A stretch of 64,000 nt of DNA from Eutrigla gurnardus (Eukaryota; Chordata; Actinopteri; Perciformes; Triglidae): positions 1-64,000 of the forward strand of contig OY741267.1 in assembly GCA_963514095.1 (NCBI GenBank), in the 5' to 3' direction. Shown here one piece after another: positions 45,234 through 55,987 of the stretch; within the stretch, counting starts at the first letter, position 1, and each line of letters starts with the position of its first letter. Made by a program: the position numbers and the translations under genes. Below the pieces are notes generated by a model, which searched no databases, had not been told where the DNA came from, and worked only from the letters and a program-made list of their open reading frames with translations.

Positions 45234-47186
45234 CCCTGGCTGTCTGAACCTCTGCGAACCAACAGATCATTGTTGCGAGCGTCAGAGAGAAAATGGAAGA
45301 AATCGGGACAGCACGAGGCCCTTGCTCACTACCACCTCCTCCTCTCTGACTTCACCTCAACTGTTTCGGCAGCTAAATCTGCCTTCTACCTGGCAAAGAT
45401 CAACTCTTCTGCCTCCAACCCCAGGAAACTCTTCTCCATGTTCTCTTCCCTCCTCACCCCTCCTACCCCTCCGCCCCCTTCCTTCCTTACTGCCGGTGAC
45501 TTTGCAACTTACTTTACCAAGAAAGTAAATGACATCAGCTCCTCATTCACGCCTATTCCCTCCCAGAAGACATCTCCCCCAACTCTCAACTCGGATGGTC
45601 TTACCAGCTTTAGCCCCCTCACCTCTGAAGACATTCACGCACTTGTTACATCTAACCGTGCCACCACCTGCTCCCTTGACCCGATTCCCTCCTCTCTTCT
45701 CCAGGACATCTCACACGACATCTTGCCATTCCTCACCACCCTGATCAACTCCTCCCTCACCTCAGGTGTCATTCCAGCGGATTTTAAGACCGCTATCGTG
45801 AAGCCTCTCCTGAAAAAACCCACCCTTGACGCTACTGACATCCAAAGCTACAGACCTGTATCTCTTCTTTCATTCCTCTCTAAAACCTTGGAATGTGCTG
45901 CCTACAACCAACTGTCATCCTATCTCTTGCGGAAGAACCTCCTAGACCCTAACCAATCAGGATTCAGGACTGCCCACTCCACTGAGACGGCCCTCCTCAC
46001 TGTGACCGAGTCCCTGCGAGACGCCAAAACATCATCCAACTCCTCCGTTCTCATTCTCCTTGACCTATCTGCTGCATTCGACACAGTCAACCACCAAATT
46101 CTCCTCTCCACTCTGGCTGAACTTGGCATAACCGACTCTGCTCTCACCTGGTTTACATCATACCTGACAAACCGCACCTTTCAGGTCACATGGAATGGCT
46201 CTATGTCCAAACCCTGCTCTCTGGACACGGGTGTCCCTCAAGGCTCAGTATTAGGACCGCTTCTGTTCTCACTATACACCAGATCACTAGGTTCTGTTAT
46301 CACATTGCATGGATTCTCCTACCATTGCTACGCTGATGACACCCAGCTGTTCCTCTCTTTTCCCCCGTCCTCTGACGCTCACATTGCAACTCGCATCTCG
46401 GACTGTCTGGCTGACATCTCTGTCTGGACAACTGCACATCACCTCAAGCTTAACCTGAATAAAACCGAACTCCTCTTCATCCCAGGGAAAGACTGCCCTC
46501 ACATGGACCTGTCGGTCACTGTTGAGGGCATCACAGTATTTCCTTCCTCAACTGCGAGGAACCTGGGTGTAATCCTCGATGACCAACTATCCTGCACCCC
46601 CAACATCACTGCTGTGGCCCGATCCTGCAGATTTGCCCTCTACAATATCCGCAGGATTCGGACCTTCCTCACAAAGGATGCAACGCAGCTCTTGGTCCAA
46701 GCACTGGTCATCTCCCGCCTTGACTACTGCAACTCTCTCCTGGCCGGACTCCCGGCCTATGCGATTAAACCACTGCAGCGTATCCAGAACGCTGCAGCAC
46801 GCCTTATCTTCAATCTACCCAAATTCTCCCACGTGACCCCCCTCCTCCGTGACCTCCACTGGCTCCCTGTTGCAGCACGCATCCAATTCAAGACGATGAC
46901 ACTGGCCTTCAGGGCCATCAATGGAACGGCACCTGCCTACCTTCAAACACTGGTCAAACCTCATGCCCCGAAGCGAGCACTCCGCTCCTCTACTTCAGCT
47001 GGCCGGCTGGTACCACCATCGCTGAAATCAAACAAATGTCGCTCAGCAAAGTCCAGACTCTTCTCTGTTCTGGCGCCTCAGTGGTGGAACGAACTCCCGA
47101 CCAATGTCAGGACAGCAGAGTCATTTGCCATCTTCCGAAAAAGGCTCAAGACTCACCTGTTCAGACTTCACCTCGACTCTACATAG
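45234..47186 (+). CDS. L2-like reverse transcriptase (ORF2 C-terminal two-thirds, intact frame)
   Basis: The frame is open from the truncation point; the in-frame text WLSEPLRTNRSLLRASERKW shows it continues upstream of 45270, so no true start exists. RT motifs in order are SYRPVSLLSFLSKTLE, VLILLDLSAAFDTVNH, TGVPQGSVLGPLLFSLY, CYADDTQLF (catalytic Tyr-Ala-Asp-Asp), LKLNLNKTELLFI and RNLGVILDDQLS. The C-terminal RLDYCNSLLAGLP and LRDLHWLPVAARIQFK blocks are of L2/CR1 type. No stop or frameshift interrupts about 640 codons, so insertion was recent. Without endonuclease and 5' region it cannot be autonomous. Confidence 0.9.
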   Translation, partial: PWLSEPLRTNRSLLRASERKWKKSGQHEALAHYHLLLSDFTSTVSAAKSAFYLAKINSSASNPRKLFSMFSSLLTPPTPPPPSFLTAGDFATYFTKKVNDISSSFTPIPSQKTSPPTLNSDGLTSFSPLTSEDIHALVTSNRATTCSLDPIPSSLLQDISHDILPFLTTLINSSLTSGVIPADFKTAIVKPLLKKPTLDATDIQSYRPVSLLSFLSKTLECAAYNQLSSYLLRKNLLDPNQSGFRTAHSTETALLTVTESLRDAKTSSNSSVLILLDLSAAFDTVNHQILLSTLAELGITDSALTWFTSYLTNRTFQVTWNGSMSKPCSLDTGVPQGSVLGPLLFSLYTRSLGSVITLHGFSYHCYADDTQLFLSFPPSSDAHIATRISDCLADISVWTTAHHLKLNLNKTELLFIPGKDCPHMDLSVTVEGITVFPSSTARNLGVILDDQLSCTPNITAVARSCRFALYNIRRIRTFLTKDATQLLVQALVISRLDYCNSLLAGLPAYAIKPLQRIQNAAARLIFNLPKFSHVTPLLRDLHWLPVAARIQFKTMTLAFRAINGTAPAYLQTLVKPHAPKRALRSSTSAGRLVPPSLKSNKCRSAKSRLFSVLAPQWWNELPTNVRTAESFAIFRKRLKTHLFRLHLDST

Positions 47187-47210
47187 CATGACCCACTAAC
47201 ACCCTCCCTC

Positions 47211-47242
47211 GACACCCCCCCCCTCCCCCCCCCCCCCCCCGC

Positions 47243-47270
<28 letters not shown>
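47211..47270 (+). repeat. Homopolymer pair C(n) then A(n) in the LINE 3' UTR
   Basis: A C-rich run of about 30 bases and an uninterrupted run of about 28 A lie between the ORF stop and the conserved 3' tail. Confidence 0.95.
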
Positions 47271-47273
<3 letters not shown>

Positions 47274-47747
47274 GGATCGTAGCACTGTTACTCTTGAAGT
47301 ACTACTTTACTCAGATGAGGACCTAACACTTGTTCTATTTTTAGCTCTTACTGCATCGGCAATGATACGTCGTGGTTTCTTTGTTTCCTTCTTTTGACAA
47401 ATGTACTTATTGTAAGTCGCTTTGGACAAAAGCGTCTGCTAAATGACCTAAATGTAAATGTAAGTAGTATCAGTAGTAGGCTAGTAGAAGAAGTAGTAGT
47501 AGTAGTAGTAGTACTAGTACTACTACAAGTAGTGGAGGTAGTTTCAGTAGTAGGCTAGTACTAGTAGTATTAGTAGTAGTACTATTACAAGTAGTGGACA
47601 TAGTATCAGTAGTAGGCTAGTAGTAGCAGTAGTAGTAGTACTAGTACAAGTACGAGCAGTGGACGTAGTATCAGTAGTAGGCTAGTAGTAGAAGTAGTAG
47701 TAGTAGTAGTCAGACAGACAGAGAGTGAGACAGAGAGGGATAGACAG

Positions 47748-49145
47748 ACTTGTGTATACGTTTTAAAGTTTAAATGGAGTTTCTAGGTGAAAGTATACCT
47801 GAGCAGAAGATGTTTGACAAAAAAACTACATTTCCTACTACTAAATGTAGTTCTTAGTACATTCCTGTCCACCAATCAGAGCACACCACTCGTGTCTCCA
47901 TTTTGAAGTTTAAATGGAGTTTCTAGGTGAAAGTATGGACGAGCAGAAGACGTTTGACTAAAAAAACTACATATCCCACTACTAAATGTAGTTTTTAGTA
48001 CATTCTTGTCCACCAATCAGAGCACACCTGCTGTCACTTCTAAAGATCAAAGCCACAGAGATCAAAGCCATCTACGCGCCTGTGTAACTGTCTAGAGCCT
48101 GTCTCTATTCCTCCATTTCGGAGGGTCCGAACAAAAGCTTCTCACGCTCACACCGAAAGTCGTATTGCCAAAATTTTCGCACCGTTAGCGCCACAAGACT
48201 CTGCTGAAGACACTGATCACTTTTATTTTTTCCTAGTGTCAGAAATGTGGACGCTAGGGCGAGTTAGAAATGTGTGATTTTCAGCATTTCTTTGAAAATC
48301 TGCTTCTCGATTTGCCTTAGATCGAATGAGAAGAAAAAGAGACTTGGCCGCACTTAGAGGTTGCTAGTTCAAATTCTGTAAATCTCACAGAGTTTTTGAT
48401 CACATTGAGAGAGACAGGACAAGTTTCTCTACAAAATTGGAAAAGATTACGTGTGTAGAGTGAAAATTGTGGCCGGGAGGAGTTTGGAAAGGAAAAAAAT
48501 CTGAAGTATGTCGAGGATCCCTCACACTCTAACGATGATGTCACGCACTCTAGCAGGCGCAATACACACCCATTATAAACTCTGATGAGGTCTGAAAAAA
48601 CCATAAAACATAAACTGTGATTATAGAAAAACTGTAAAAGATATCAAAAAACTGAATATGAATTGAATAGTTCAGAATCTTGTAGGTTGTTTAAAGTTTA
48701 AATGGAGTCTGTAGGTGGAAGTATGTGAAAGAAGTCGGAGTTCAAAGAGGAGGATGTTAAAGAGGTTTTTAGGCTGATCTCCATAGGAATGCATTGAAAA
48801 AAAATATGGTAAAGGCTGAATATATTAAAAAGTATGAAAGGTAGAAAAAAGGTTGAAAATCAGCACAAAAGAGCTGAAAAAGCTGAACATTTTGATAGTT
48901 GAATGGTTTTTGTAGCTGAAAGTATGCAGAAGTTAGAGACGACCAAAAAAGGTACGGAAGAAGAATAATAAGAAAGAAAAAAAAAATAAAGATTAGGATA
49001 ACATAGGTTGGAAATGCTTGAAAGCATTTCCACCAATAAAGATTAGGATAACATAGGTTGGAAATGCTTGAAAGCATTTCCACCAATAACTAGAAAATGC
49101 ATTTCCTGCGGAAATACGTGGAAATGCTTTAATGCTGAAGCAACA
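47748..49145 (+). repeat. Rep-A copy 10 with two palindromic tail units
   Basis: Its start is a hybrid: two ~130-bp tandem units (47776-48010), then the normal body (landmark 48246). Palindromic units occupy 48985-49085. Confidence 0.8.
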
Positions 49146-49670
49146 CTGAAAAAAAAGCTGAATATTTGAAGAAAATATTAAAAAAGCAGAGTATTTGAAG
49201 AAAATATTAAAAAAGCTGAATATTTCAAGAGAATATTCAAAAAAGCTGAATATGTGCAAAAGTTTGAAAAAGCTGAATAGTTGAAGAGAATATTCAAAAA
49301 GCTGAATAGTTGAAGAGAATATTCAAAAAGCTGAATATGCGCAAAAGTTTGAAAAAGCTGAATAGCTGAAGAGAATATTAAAAAAGCTGAATATGTGCAA
49401 AAGTTTGAAAAAGCTGAATAGTTGAAGAGAATATTCAAAAAGCTGAATAGTTGAAGAGAATTTTGAAAAAGCTGAACATGTGCAAAATTATGAAAAAAGC
49501 TAAATATTTGAAAATAATATTAAGAAAGCTTAATATCTGCAAATGTATGAAATAAGCTAAATAGCTGAACAAATATGAAAAACCTGAATATTTGAAAAGA
49601 ATATGAAAGGCAAAAAAATGTTGAAGACATGTTGAAATGTCCATAAAGAGCTGAACATTTTAATATTTGA
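49145..49670 (+). repeat. GCTGAATA minisatellite, array 6
   Basis: The same half-units as array 3. The TTGAAGAGAATATTCAAAAA variant is frequent. Confidence 0.85.
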
Positions 49671-49687
49671 TTGTTCTTTTTGTTTTT

Positions 49688-50550
49688 AGTATTAGTAGGG
49701 TACTAATAGAAGTAGTAGGAGTAGTATCAGTAGTAGTAGTAGTAGCAGTAATACTAGTATTATTAGTAAAAGTAGTATTAGTAGTAGCAGTAGTATTAGC
49801 AGTAGTACTAGTAATATTAGTACAAGTATTAGTATTATAAGTAGTAGTAGAAGTAGAAGTACTACTAGTACTAGTAATATTAGTACAAGTATTAGTAGTA
49901 GTCCTAGTACTACTACAAGTAGTGGAGGTAGTATCAGTAGTAAACTAGAAGTAGTACTAGTACTAGTACAAGTACAAGTAGTGGACATGGTATCAGTAGT
50001 AGGCTAGTAGCAAAAGGAGTAGTAGTACGAGTAAAAGTTCAAGTAGTGGACGTAGTATCAGTAGTAGACGTAGTAGTAGTACTAGTACTACTACAAGTAG
50101 TGGAGGTAGTATCAGTAGTAGGCTAGTAGTAGTAGTAGTAGTAGTACTATTACAAGTAGTGGACATAGTATCAGTAGTAGTACTAGTACAAGTTCAAGTA
50201 GTGGACGTAGTATCAGTAGTAGAAGAAGTAGTAGTAGTAGTAGTACTACTACAAGTAGTGGAGGAAGTATCAGTAGTAGGCTAGTAGTAGAAGTATTAGA
50301 AGTAGTATCAGTAGTAGGCTAGTAGAAGAAGTAGTAGTAGTAGTAGTAGTAGTACTAGTACTACTACAAGTAGTGGAGGTAGTATCAGTAGTAGGCTAGT
50401 ACTAGTAGTATTAGTAGTAGTACTATTACAAGTAGTGGACATAGTATCAGTAGTAGGCTAGTAGTAGCAGTAGTAGTAGTACTAGTACAAGTACGAGCAG
50501 TGGACGTAGTATCAGTAGTAGGCTAGTAGTAGAAGTAGTAGTAGTAGTAG
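49688..50550 (+). repeat. AGT-type minisatellite array 6
   Basis: The same entry and exit text as arrays 2-5. Confidence 0.9.
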
Positions 50551-50587
50551 TCAGACAGACAGAGAGTGAGACAGAGAGAGATAGACA

Positions 50588-51660
50588 GACTTGTGTATAC
50601 ATTTTAAAGTTTAAATGGAGTTTCTAGGTGAAAGTATACCTGAGCAGAAGATGTTTGACAAAAAAAACTACAAATCCCACTGACTGCTCCTGTCTGCTGC
50701 TCCTGTCCGCCAATCAGAGCACACCTGCTGTCACTTCTAAAGATCAAAGCCACAGAGATCAAAGCCATCTACGCGCCTGTGTAACTGTCTAGAGCCTGTC
50801 TCTATTCCTCCATTTCGGAGGGTCCGAACAAAAGCTTCTCACGCTCACACCGAAAGTCGTATGGCCAAAATTTTCGCACCGTTAGCGCTACAAGACTCTG
50901 CTGAAGACACTGATCACTTTTATTTTTTCCTAGTCTCAGAAATGTGGACGCTAGGGCGAGTTATAAATGCTGCTCATTTCAGGTTTCTTTGAAAATCTGT
51001 TTCTCACTTTGTATGGCAGCCCATTGGGAGAAAAAACCGACGTGGCCGCACTTAGAGGTTGCTAGTTCAAATTCTGTAAATCTCACAGAGTTTTTGATCA
51101 CATTGAGAGAGACAGGACAAGTTTCTCTACAAAATTGGAAAAGATTACGTGTGTAGAGTGAAAATTGTGGCCGGGAGGAGTTTGGAAAGGAAAAAAATCT
51201 GAAGTATGTCGAGGATCCCTCACACTCTAACGATGATGTCACGCACTCTAGCAGGCGCAATACACACCCATTATAAACTCTGATGAGGTCTGAAAAAACC
51301 ATAAAACATAAACTGTGATTATAGAAAAACTGTAAAAGATATCAAAAAACTGAATATGAATTGAATAGTTCAGAATCTTGTAGGTTGTTTAAAGTTTAAA
51401 TGGAGTCTGTAGGTGGAAGTATGTGAAAGAAGTCGGAGTTCAAAGAGGAGGATGTTAAAGAGGTTTTTAGGCTGATCTCCATAGGAATGCATTGAAAAAA
51501 AATATGGTAAAGGCTGAATATATTAAAAAGTATGAAAGGTAGAAAAAAGGTTGAAAATCAGCACAAAAGAGCTGAAAAAGCTGAACATTTTGATAGTTGA
51601 ATGGTTTTTGTAGCTGAAGTATGCAGAAGTTAGAGACGACCAAAAAACGTACGGAAGAAG
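50588..51660 (+). repeat. Rep-A copy 11 (last copy)
   Basis: The landmark is at 50941. It ends at CGTACGGAAGAAGAATAATA, after which the GCTGAATA array is absent. Confidence 0.8.
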
Positions 51661-51683
51661 AATAATAGGAAAAAAAAAATAAT

Positions 51684-51826
51684 AATAAAGATTAGGATAA
51701 CATAGGTTGGAAATGCTTTAAAGCATTTCCACCAAAAATAAAGATTAGGATAACATAGGTTGGAAATGCTTGAAAGCATTTCCACCAATAACATAGGTTG
51801 GAAATGCTGCATAGCATTTCCACCAA
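51684..51826 (+). repeat. Three palindromic ~50-bp units closing the satellite
   Basis: AATAAAGATTAGGATAACAT plus AGGTTGGAAATGCT...AGCATTTCCACCAA occurs three times; the third lacks its first half. The first unit has the perfect 22-bp palindrome, the second a GA centre, the third GCAT. Confidence 0.85.
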
Positions 51827-51962
51827 TTATATAATACAGTTGTTTTAACATAAAAATGCAATGAAAATGTACACACAGAAAACAGAGCATTTCCAAAGCA
51901 GCAGCAGACATGTAAACGTGAGGTAGCCTTTTCCATGGTGCAAAAACATATATAGTCTAAAT

Positions 51963-52256
51963 CAGGGTTCCCCAATTAGTTTTCACTGAGGGCCAAATTA
52001 TGCCCAGGTTGCCAAGTCGAGGGCCAAATTGTCTGTTTTTTTTAATTGGACCACTAAACATTGTTTTATGTGCAAATGTTATTATCAGATCACTTCAGAT
52101 TTATTGATCCCGAATCTGTATATATTTCCAACTTTACAGAACTCTTTATTTAACCTTATGGCAGGTTATTGCATAGTGTCACTGGGTCCGCACGGGCCGG
52201 ACACTTTGCTCTTGCGGGCCAGATTTGGCCCGCGGGCCGCTAATTGGGGATGGCTG
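51963..52256. mobile_element. hAT-type MITE (CAGGGTTCCCC ends) with 8-bp duplication
   Basis: It begins CAGGGTTCCCCAATTAG and ends CTAATTGGGGATGGCTG, imperfect inverted ends of hAT (Charlie-like) type. GTCTAAAT flanks it at 51955-51962 and 52257-52264. The interior contains the familiar GGGCCAGATTTGGCCCGCGG text of this class. It is non-coding, 294 bp. Confidence 0.9.
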
Positions 52257-52264
52257 GTCTAAAT

Positions 52265-54489
52265 GCTGCAAAATGGAATTGTTTCGGGTTTCTCAAGGCA
52301 GGTAGAGAGAAGGTTGTGTGCGGATGCCAGATCTAATTGTTGAATCCTAACCTGGAAGAGTAGATATTTTCATGTCAATTCATGCTGTCAAGAGCATTAA
52401 TGTGAACACAAAAATAGATAGCTGCTGCACATCTCATCCATAACAACAAAAACAACAACAGCAACCGTGCGGCTTCCTTAACAAACATTGTTAGCCGCTG
52501 AGAGTAAGAGGTTGGGTCCTCAGGTTTGTAGATTTGTGACGCGCTAAGAGGCTTTGAGGACAGATACGCTGAGATCCAAAGATGCTTTTATTGCATTTAT
52601 TAGTGACAAACAGCACAGAGCTATTACAGCGTAGCTGAGAAGGTTGAATGGAATAATGAAAACCAGCGGATTAAACAGATAAAAAGGTGATGAATGAATG
52701 AGTAGTGGTCAACAAAAATGATGGCTACTACCCAACCCTGCCTCTCTCATCGTCTGTGTCACAGGGGAGTGCGCACCTTTACACACACCCACTTCCGCAC
52801 GTGCACACGCCCACTCCAGCGTGAACCACCGTCTCTGCAACACACACACTCTCAAGCACACCATGCTCCTCATCCTCAACCTGTATGTCTCCTACAGCAA
52901 TAATACTACTAATATTAAGAATAATCATAACAATGATGATGATGATAATGTACTGCTTTACCTGCTCGGCTGCTACCCTGTTCTGTTGAAACTGCTGGAC
53001 TCGGATGAGAATCTCAGGCTGCTACAGCAGATTCCCCACTTTGTATCTCCTGCTGCTCCTGCCCTGTCACCCCCTGGAAGGACCTGCTCTTGTCGTGGCA
53101 CTCACACCTCCTCTGCTGGTACCTGCTGTAGGTAGCTGCTGTCGGCCCTTGCCTTTGGTACACCTGGCACGGCCCTTTCTCCCTCCACTTTCAGTCCTTG
53201 AAAATTACCTGCCAGCTGAAGAGAGAGAGTCGTCGTCAACAGCTTCATCATCATCTTCCTCTGTACGAAGCTTCCCATTCATTGTCAGCCGTGCAATGCC
53301 TTCGCGCTATGGAGATTTTGGCTGAAGCTATATTAGAGGATTTACGGTATGTAAGAAGCCCTGCAATGCATTCGCCTCCCGGCGAGTGTCGAGAGACGGT
53401 GCACCGCCGCCTCCCGCAAGCTCTTGAAAATCTTTTAAACTGACCGTTGTCGATCTAAAATAAAGACAGATTCAGCAACTGCATAGCTTATTTCTCGCAG
53501 AAAATGTTTTCAGAAAAAACATTTCGGTGGACTATTGTCGTAAAATAAGAGAAAGTTTCCAAACGAGCTGCCATGTTGGTCGGTTTGAAATCCGGGAGCA
53601 GACAGGACAGCTGTGAAAGCAATCGTCCAATCAGGTGAAGCCATGAAGTGTGCCCTTGATTGTATGAAGGAGAGCGCCTGTCAATCATCCTCCTAGTGGC
53701 AGCCCACCAAGCGTGCAACACTGGCAAGCGGTAAACGTTGTTTACCGTAATATGGCAGCTGCGGAGCACCTAGTATTTTATAGGTTCAAATAGACACAAA
53801 ATCTGTTTTTTATTCATTCTACTCGTAGTCCGTTTTGCTCAAATAGAAATAGGGGACTGTCTCTAATTCTGGCTTCCTTCCCATAAAGGCCTAGGCCGTG
53901 ATGCGCTTGAGTAAATAAAGGCCCGGACCTATATTAGAGGATTTATGGTAAATGACGTACTGAGGCCACAACACATCTGAAACATAACTGATTTTACCAA
54001 AATACCAAAACACAACTGATTTTATTATGACAAATAGATTTTAGAATTTTTCTTTTCAGTAGAAGTCATTAAATACTACATAAGAACTTTGTCTGAAACT
54101 GAACAAATTAGTTTAAAATGATCTGATCGGGGTGGCCAGTGGTGCAGTGGTTAGGGCAGCCGCCCTATGTGCAGAGGCTCAATGGCGCTCTAGCCAAAAA
54201 AACTTTTCTAATAATTTTATCAAAGAAGTCAATCAAATTATTAATCAAACAAAATGTTTGATGTCAACTGTCATGATGGAATTGTTTTGGGTGGTTCAGG
54301 AAATGTTTCTGCATCCAGGCAGAGTGACACGTGGCTAGTGTGCAAAACAGTGAAACAATCTGAGATGATCTGCAGGAAATAAATGTTCAATGTCGGTAAT
54401 GCAACAGAGATTGAACTGAACACGGATATGCGTGGAATCAGAGTCAGAGAGATACAATGTTATAACTATTTTCTGATGCTTTCATGCTC
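52265..54489. other. Mostly unassigned sequence
   Basis: No recognised gene. On the minus strand, overlapping AATAAA signals (52587-52601) in CACTAATAAATGCAATAAAA, together with a TGTTAGCC boundary at 52490, hint at an LTR or gene 3' end, but no partner boundary was found. On the plus strand, 53198-53443 is open (81 codons, ending LPQALENLLN) and followed by AATAAA near 53459. CTATATTAGAGGATTTA occurs at about 53328 and 53931. At about 54131-54185, GTGGTGCAGTGGTTAGGGCA resembles the box A head of a fish SINE. Confidence 0.4.
52587..52601 (-). promoter_or_regulatory. Pair of poly(A) signals on the minus strand
   Basis: The minus strand reads AATAAATGCAATAAA, two AATAAA hexamers nine bases apart. 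Which transcript they would serve is unknown. Confidence 0.35.
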
Positions 54490-54540
54490 TTAAAGAACAC
54501 CTTTACCTCGAGTCTGTGAGTTTCCTGGAAGTCACTGTGT

Positions 54541-55860
54541 TTAAAAGTAGTCCTCACTGACCGTCGATTTAAGTGTGATTGAAGCATCGTGTGTGTTTAA
54601 GGTGGTTAAAAATTGATCAAAGTCCTCTCTCGAGTGAGTCCATACACCCCAAATGTCATCCAGATACCTAAAGTAGTGTGCAGGTTTTTTATTGCATGCT
54701 GCCAAGGCCGAGGTCTCCCATTGGGCCATAAATATATTGGCATATGCTGGGGCGAATTTCTTCCCCATGGCTGTACCTTTGATTTGGAGGAAAAATTTCC
54801 CATCAAATTCAAAATCATTTCTGGTCAAATTGATTTCTAGTAGTTGAAGTAGCTCTTTATCCGGTCTCTTTTTGTCTGGATATTTATGAAAGATATTTTT
54901 AATGGCTTTGATGCCTTCACCAATATCAATATTCGTGTAAAGACTATCAATATCCATGATGAAAAGAATGGAGTGGTCAGGGATGTGGAGCTGCTTCACT
55001 TTGTGTACAAAATCGTACGTATCCTTGATGTAACTGGGATGTCTGGTCGAGAGAGGAGTAAGATAAAAGTCGAGGAACTCAGCTGTATAATATGTTTCGC
55101 TGTCACAATCAGATACAATGGGTCTACCTGGTGGAATGACGTGTGGAACGCTCCACTTTGAGGGGTCCTTATGTATTTTAGGTAGCATGTAAAATAGCCT
55201 GGCTCTAGGCACAGAGTTACCCAACAAGTACTTTTTTTGTTTGGAATCAATACATTTTTTGTCTTGTAGTGACTGTAGAATTTTAGCCACTAAAGGAGTA
55301 GTGTCCAAATAGATAGGTTTGTCTAACTTGGTATAATACTGTGTATTATTTAGTTGCCGGTAACCCTCCCAAAGGTACTGTGACCTGTCCATGATGGTAA
55401 CTGCACTGCCCTTATCAGCCGATTTAATCACAATGTGTTTGTTACTGCTCAGCTGTTTAAGTGCCTCAACTTCTCCAGGGAGGAGGTTCGGCTTCACAGG
55501 AAGAACTCTAAAAGCAGTGTCAAAATGTGAGATATCTGCTCTGATGAGATCATTGATGGCTGTGGGAATCTTACCAACAGGAGGGGTCCAGACCGATTTT
55601 GGGGTGAAGGGTGGCGGCTTCGAGTCCTGTTTATCTTGAAAATAGACAGACAGTTTTAGTTTTCTGTGATACTTTTGGATGTCAAACCTGCTTTGGTATA
55701 CAATTTGTTTGTTGCATCCGTCTGAAGGGATAAATGAAAGACCCCTGTTAAGCAGGGCAAATTGTGCGTCCGTTAATTTGAAATTTTTAGCCAAAATTAT
55801 GATATTTTTATTATTATTATTATTTTTGTTATTATAATTATTATTACTGCTATTCCCCTC
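54541..55860 (-). pseudogene. PLE reverse transcriptase, N-terminal and palm region
   Basis: The frame runs from an Asn-rich linker (NNNYNNKNNNNNKNIII, about 55860-55800) through LTDAQFALLNRGLSFIPSDG. RT landmarks are IVIKSADKGSAVTIMD, YMLPKIHKDPSKWSVPHVIP, PPGRPIVSDCDSETYYTAEF, LFIMDIDSLYTNIDIGEGIK, IKGTAMGKKFAPAYANIFMA and FRYLDDIWGVW (catalytic Asp-Asp). These are typical of the telomerase-related Penelope RT. After SEDYF a TAA interrupts, but another frame continues HSDFQETHRLEVKVFFK to about 54495, showing a frameshift. About 440 codons remain. Confidence 0.85.
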
Positions 55861-55987
55861 CTGATGACACAGGCTTGTGGGGAAGTCTAGTTTAGGTGGT
55901 CAGCCCAGTGCTCTGAGATGTTAACTGTTGTGGATCGGGTCCAGTGGACCATGTCCCTTTCAGTGTGAAACTTGTCTTGAGGTAAAG

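Larger units (their letters stand above)
45203..47463 (+). mobile_element. 5'-truncated L2-like LINE
   Basis: The insertion lies within TAGAAGTAG|TATCAG of the AGT array. AAGTAG occurs at both junctions, a likely 6-bp duplication. The 3' end is GTAAGTCGCTTTGGACAAAA then GCGTCTGCTAAATGACC and AAATGTAAATGTAA, the common fish L2 tail. The endonuclease half is missing. The 5' junction carries a GGGGGGGAG...CTCCCCCCC inverted repeat. Confidence 0.9.
43369..47709 (+). repeat. AGT-type minisatellite array 5, split by two LINE insertions
   Basis: Array sequence occupies 43369-43534, 44133-45202 and 47464-47709. The inserted blocks are the LINE tail and the L2-like LINE. Flanking words rejoin to text found intact in other arrays (for example GTATCAGTAGTAAACTAGAA at about 49930). 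Confidence 0.9.
23132..51700 (+). repeat. Composite higher-order satellite (AGT minisatellite, GACA linker, Rep-A, GCTGAA minisatellite)
   Basis: The same module order recurs: AGT array, CAGACAGACAGAGAGTGAGA linker, Rep-A body beginning TTTAAAGTTTAAATGGAGTT, GCTGAATA minisatellite, then ATTTGAATGTTCTTTTTGTT leading into the next AGT array. Array restarts are at about 26956, 31074, 33294, 43369 and 49688. Unit length varies from about 2.2 to 10 kb because of internal tandem expansions and insertions. Copies are very similar, so the expansion is recent. No gene belonging to the host was seen in it. Confidence 0.85.

Noticed and set aside
53488..53769. Minus-strand ORF of 93 codons.
   Set aside because: No domain, no splice context, and composition like surrounding non-coding DNA.
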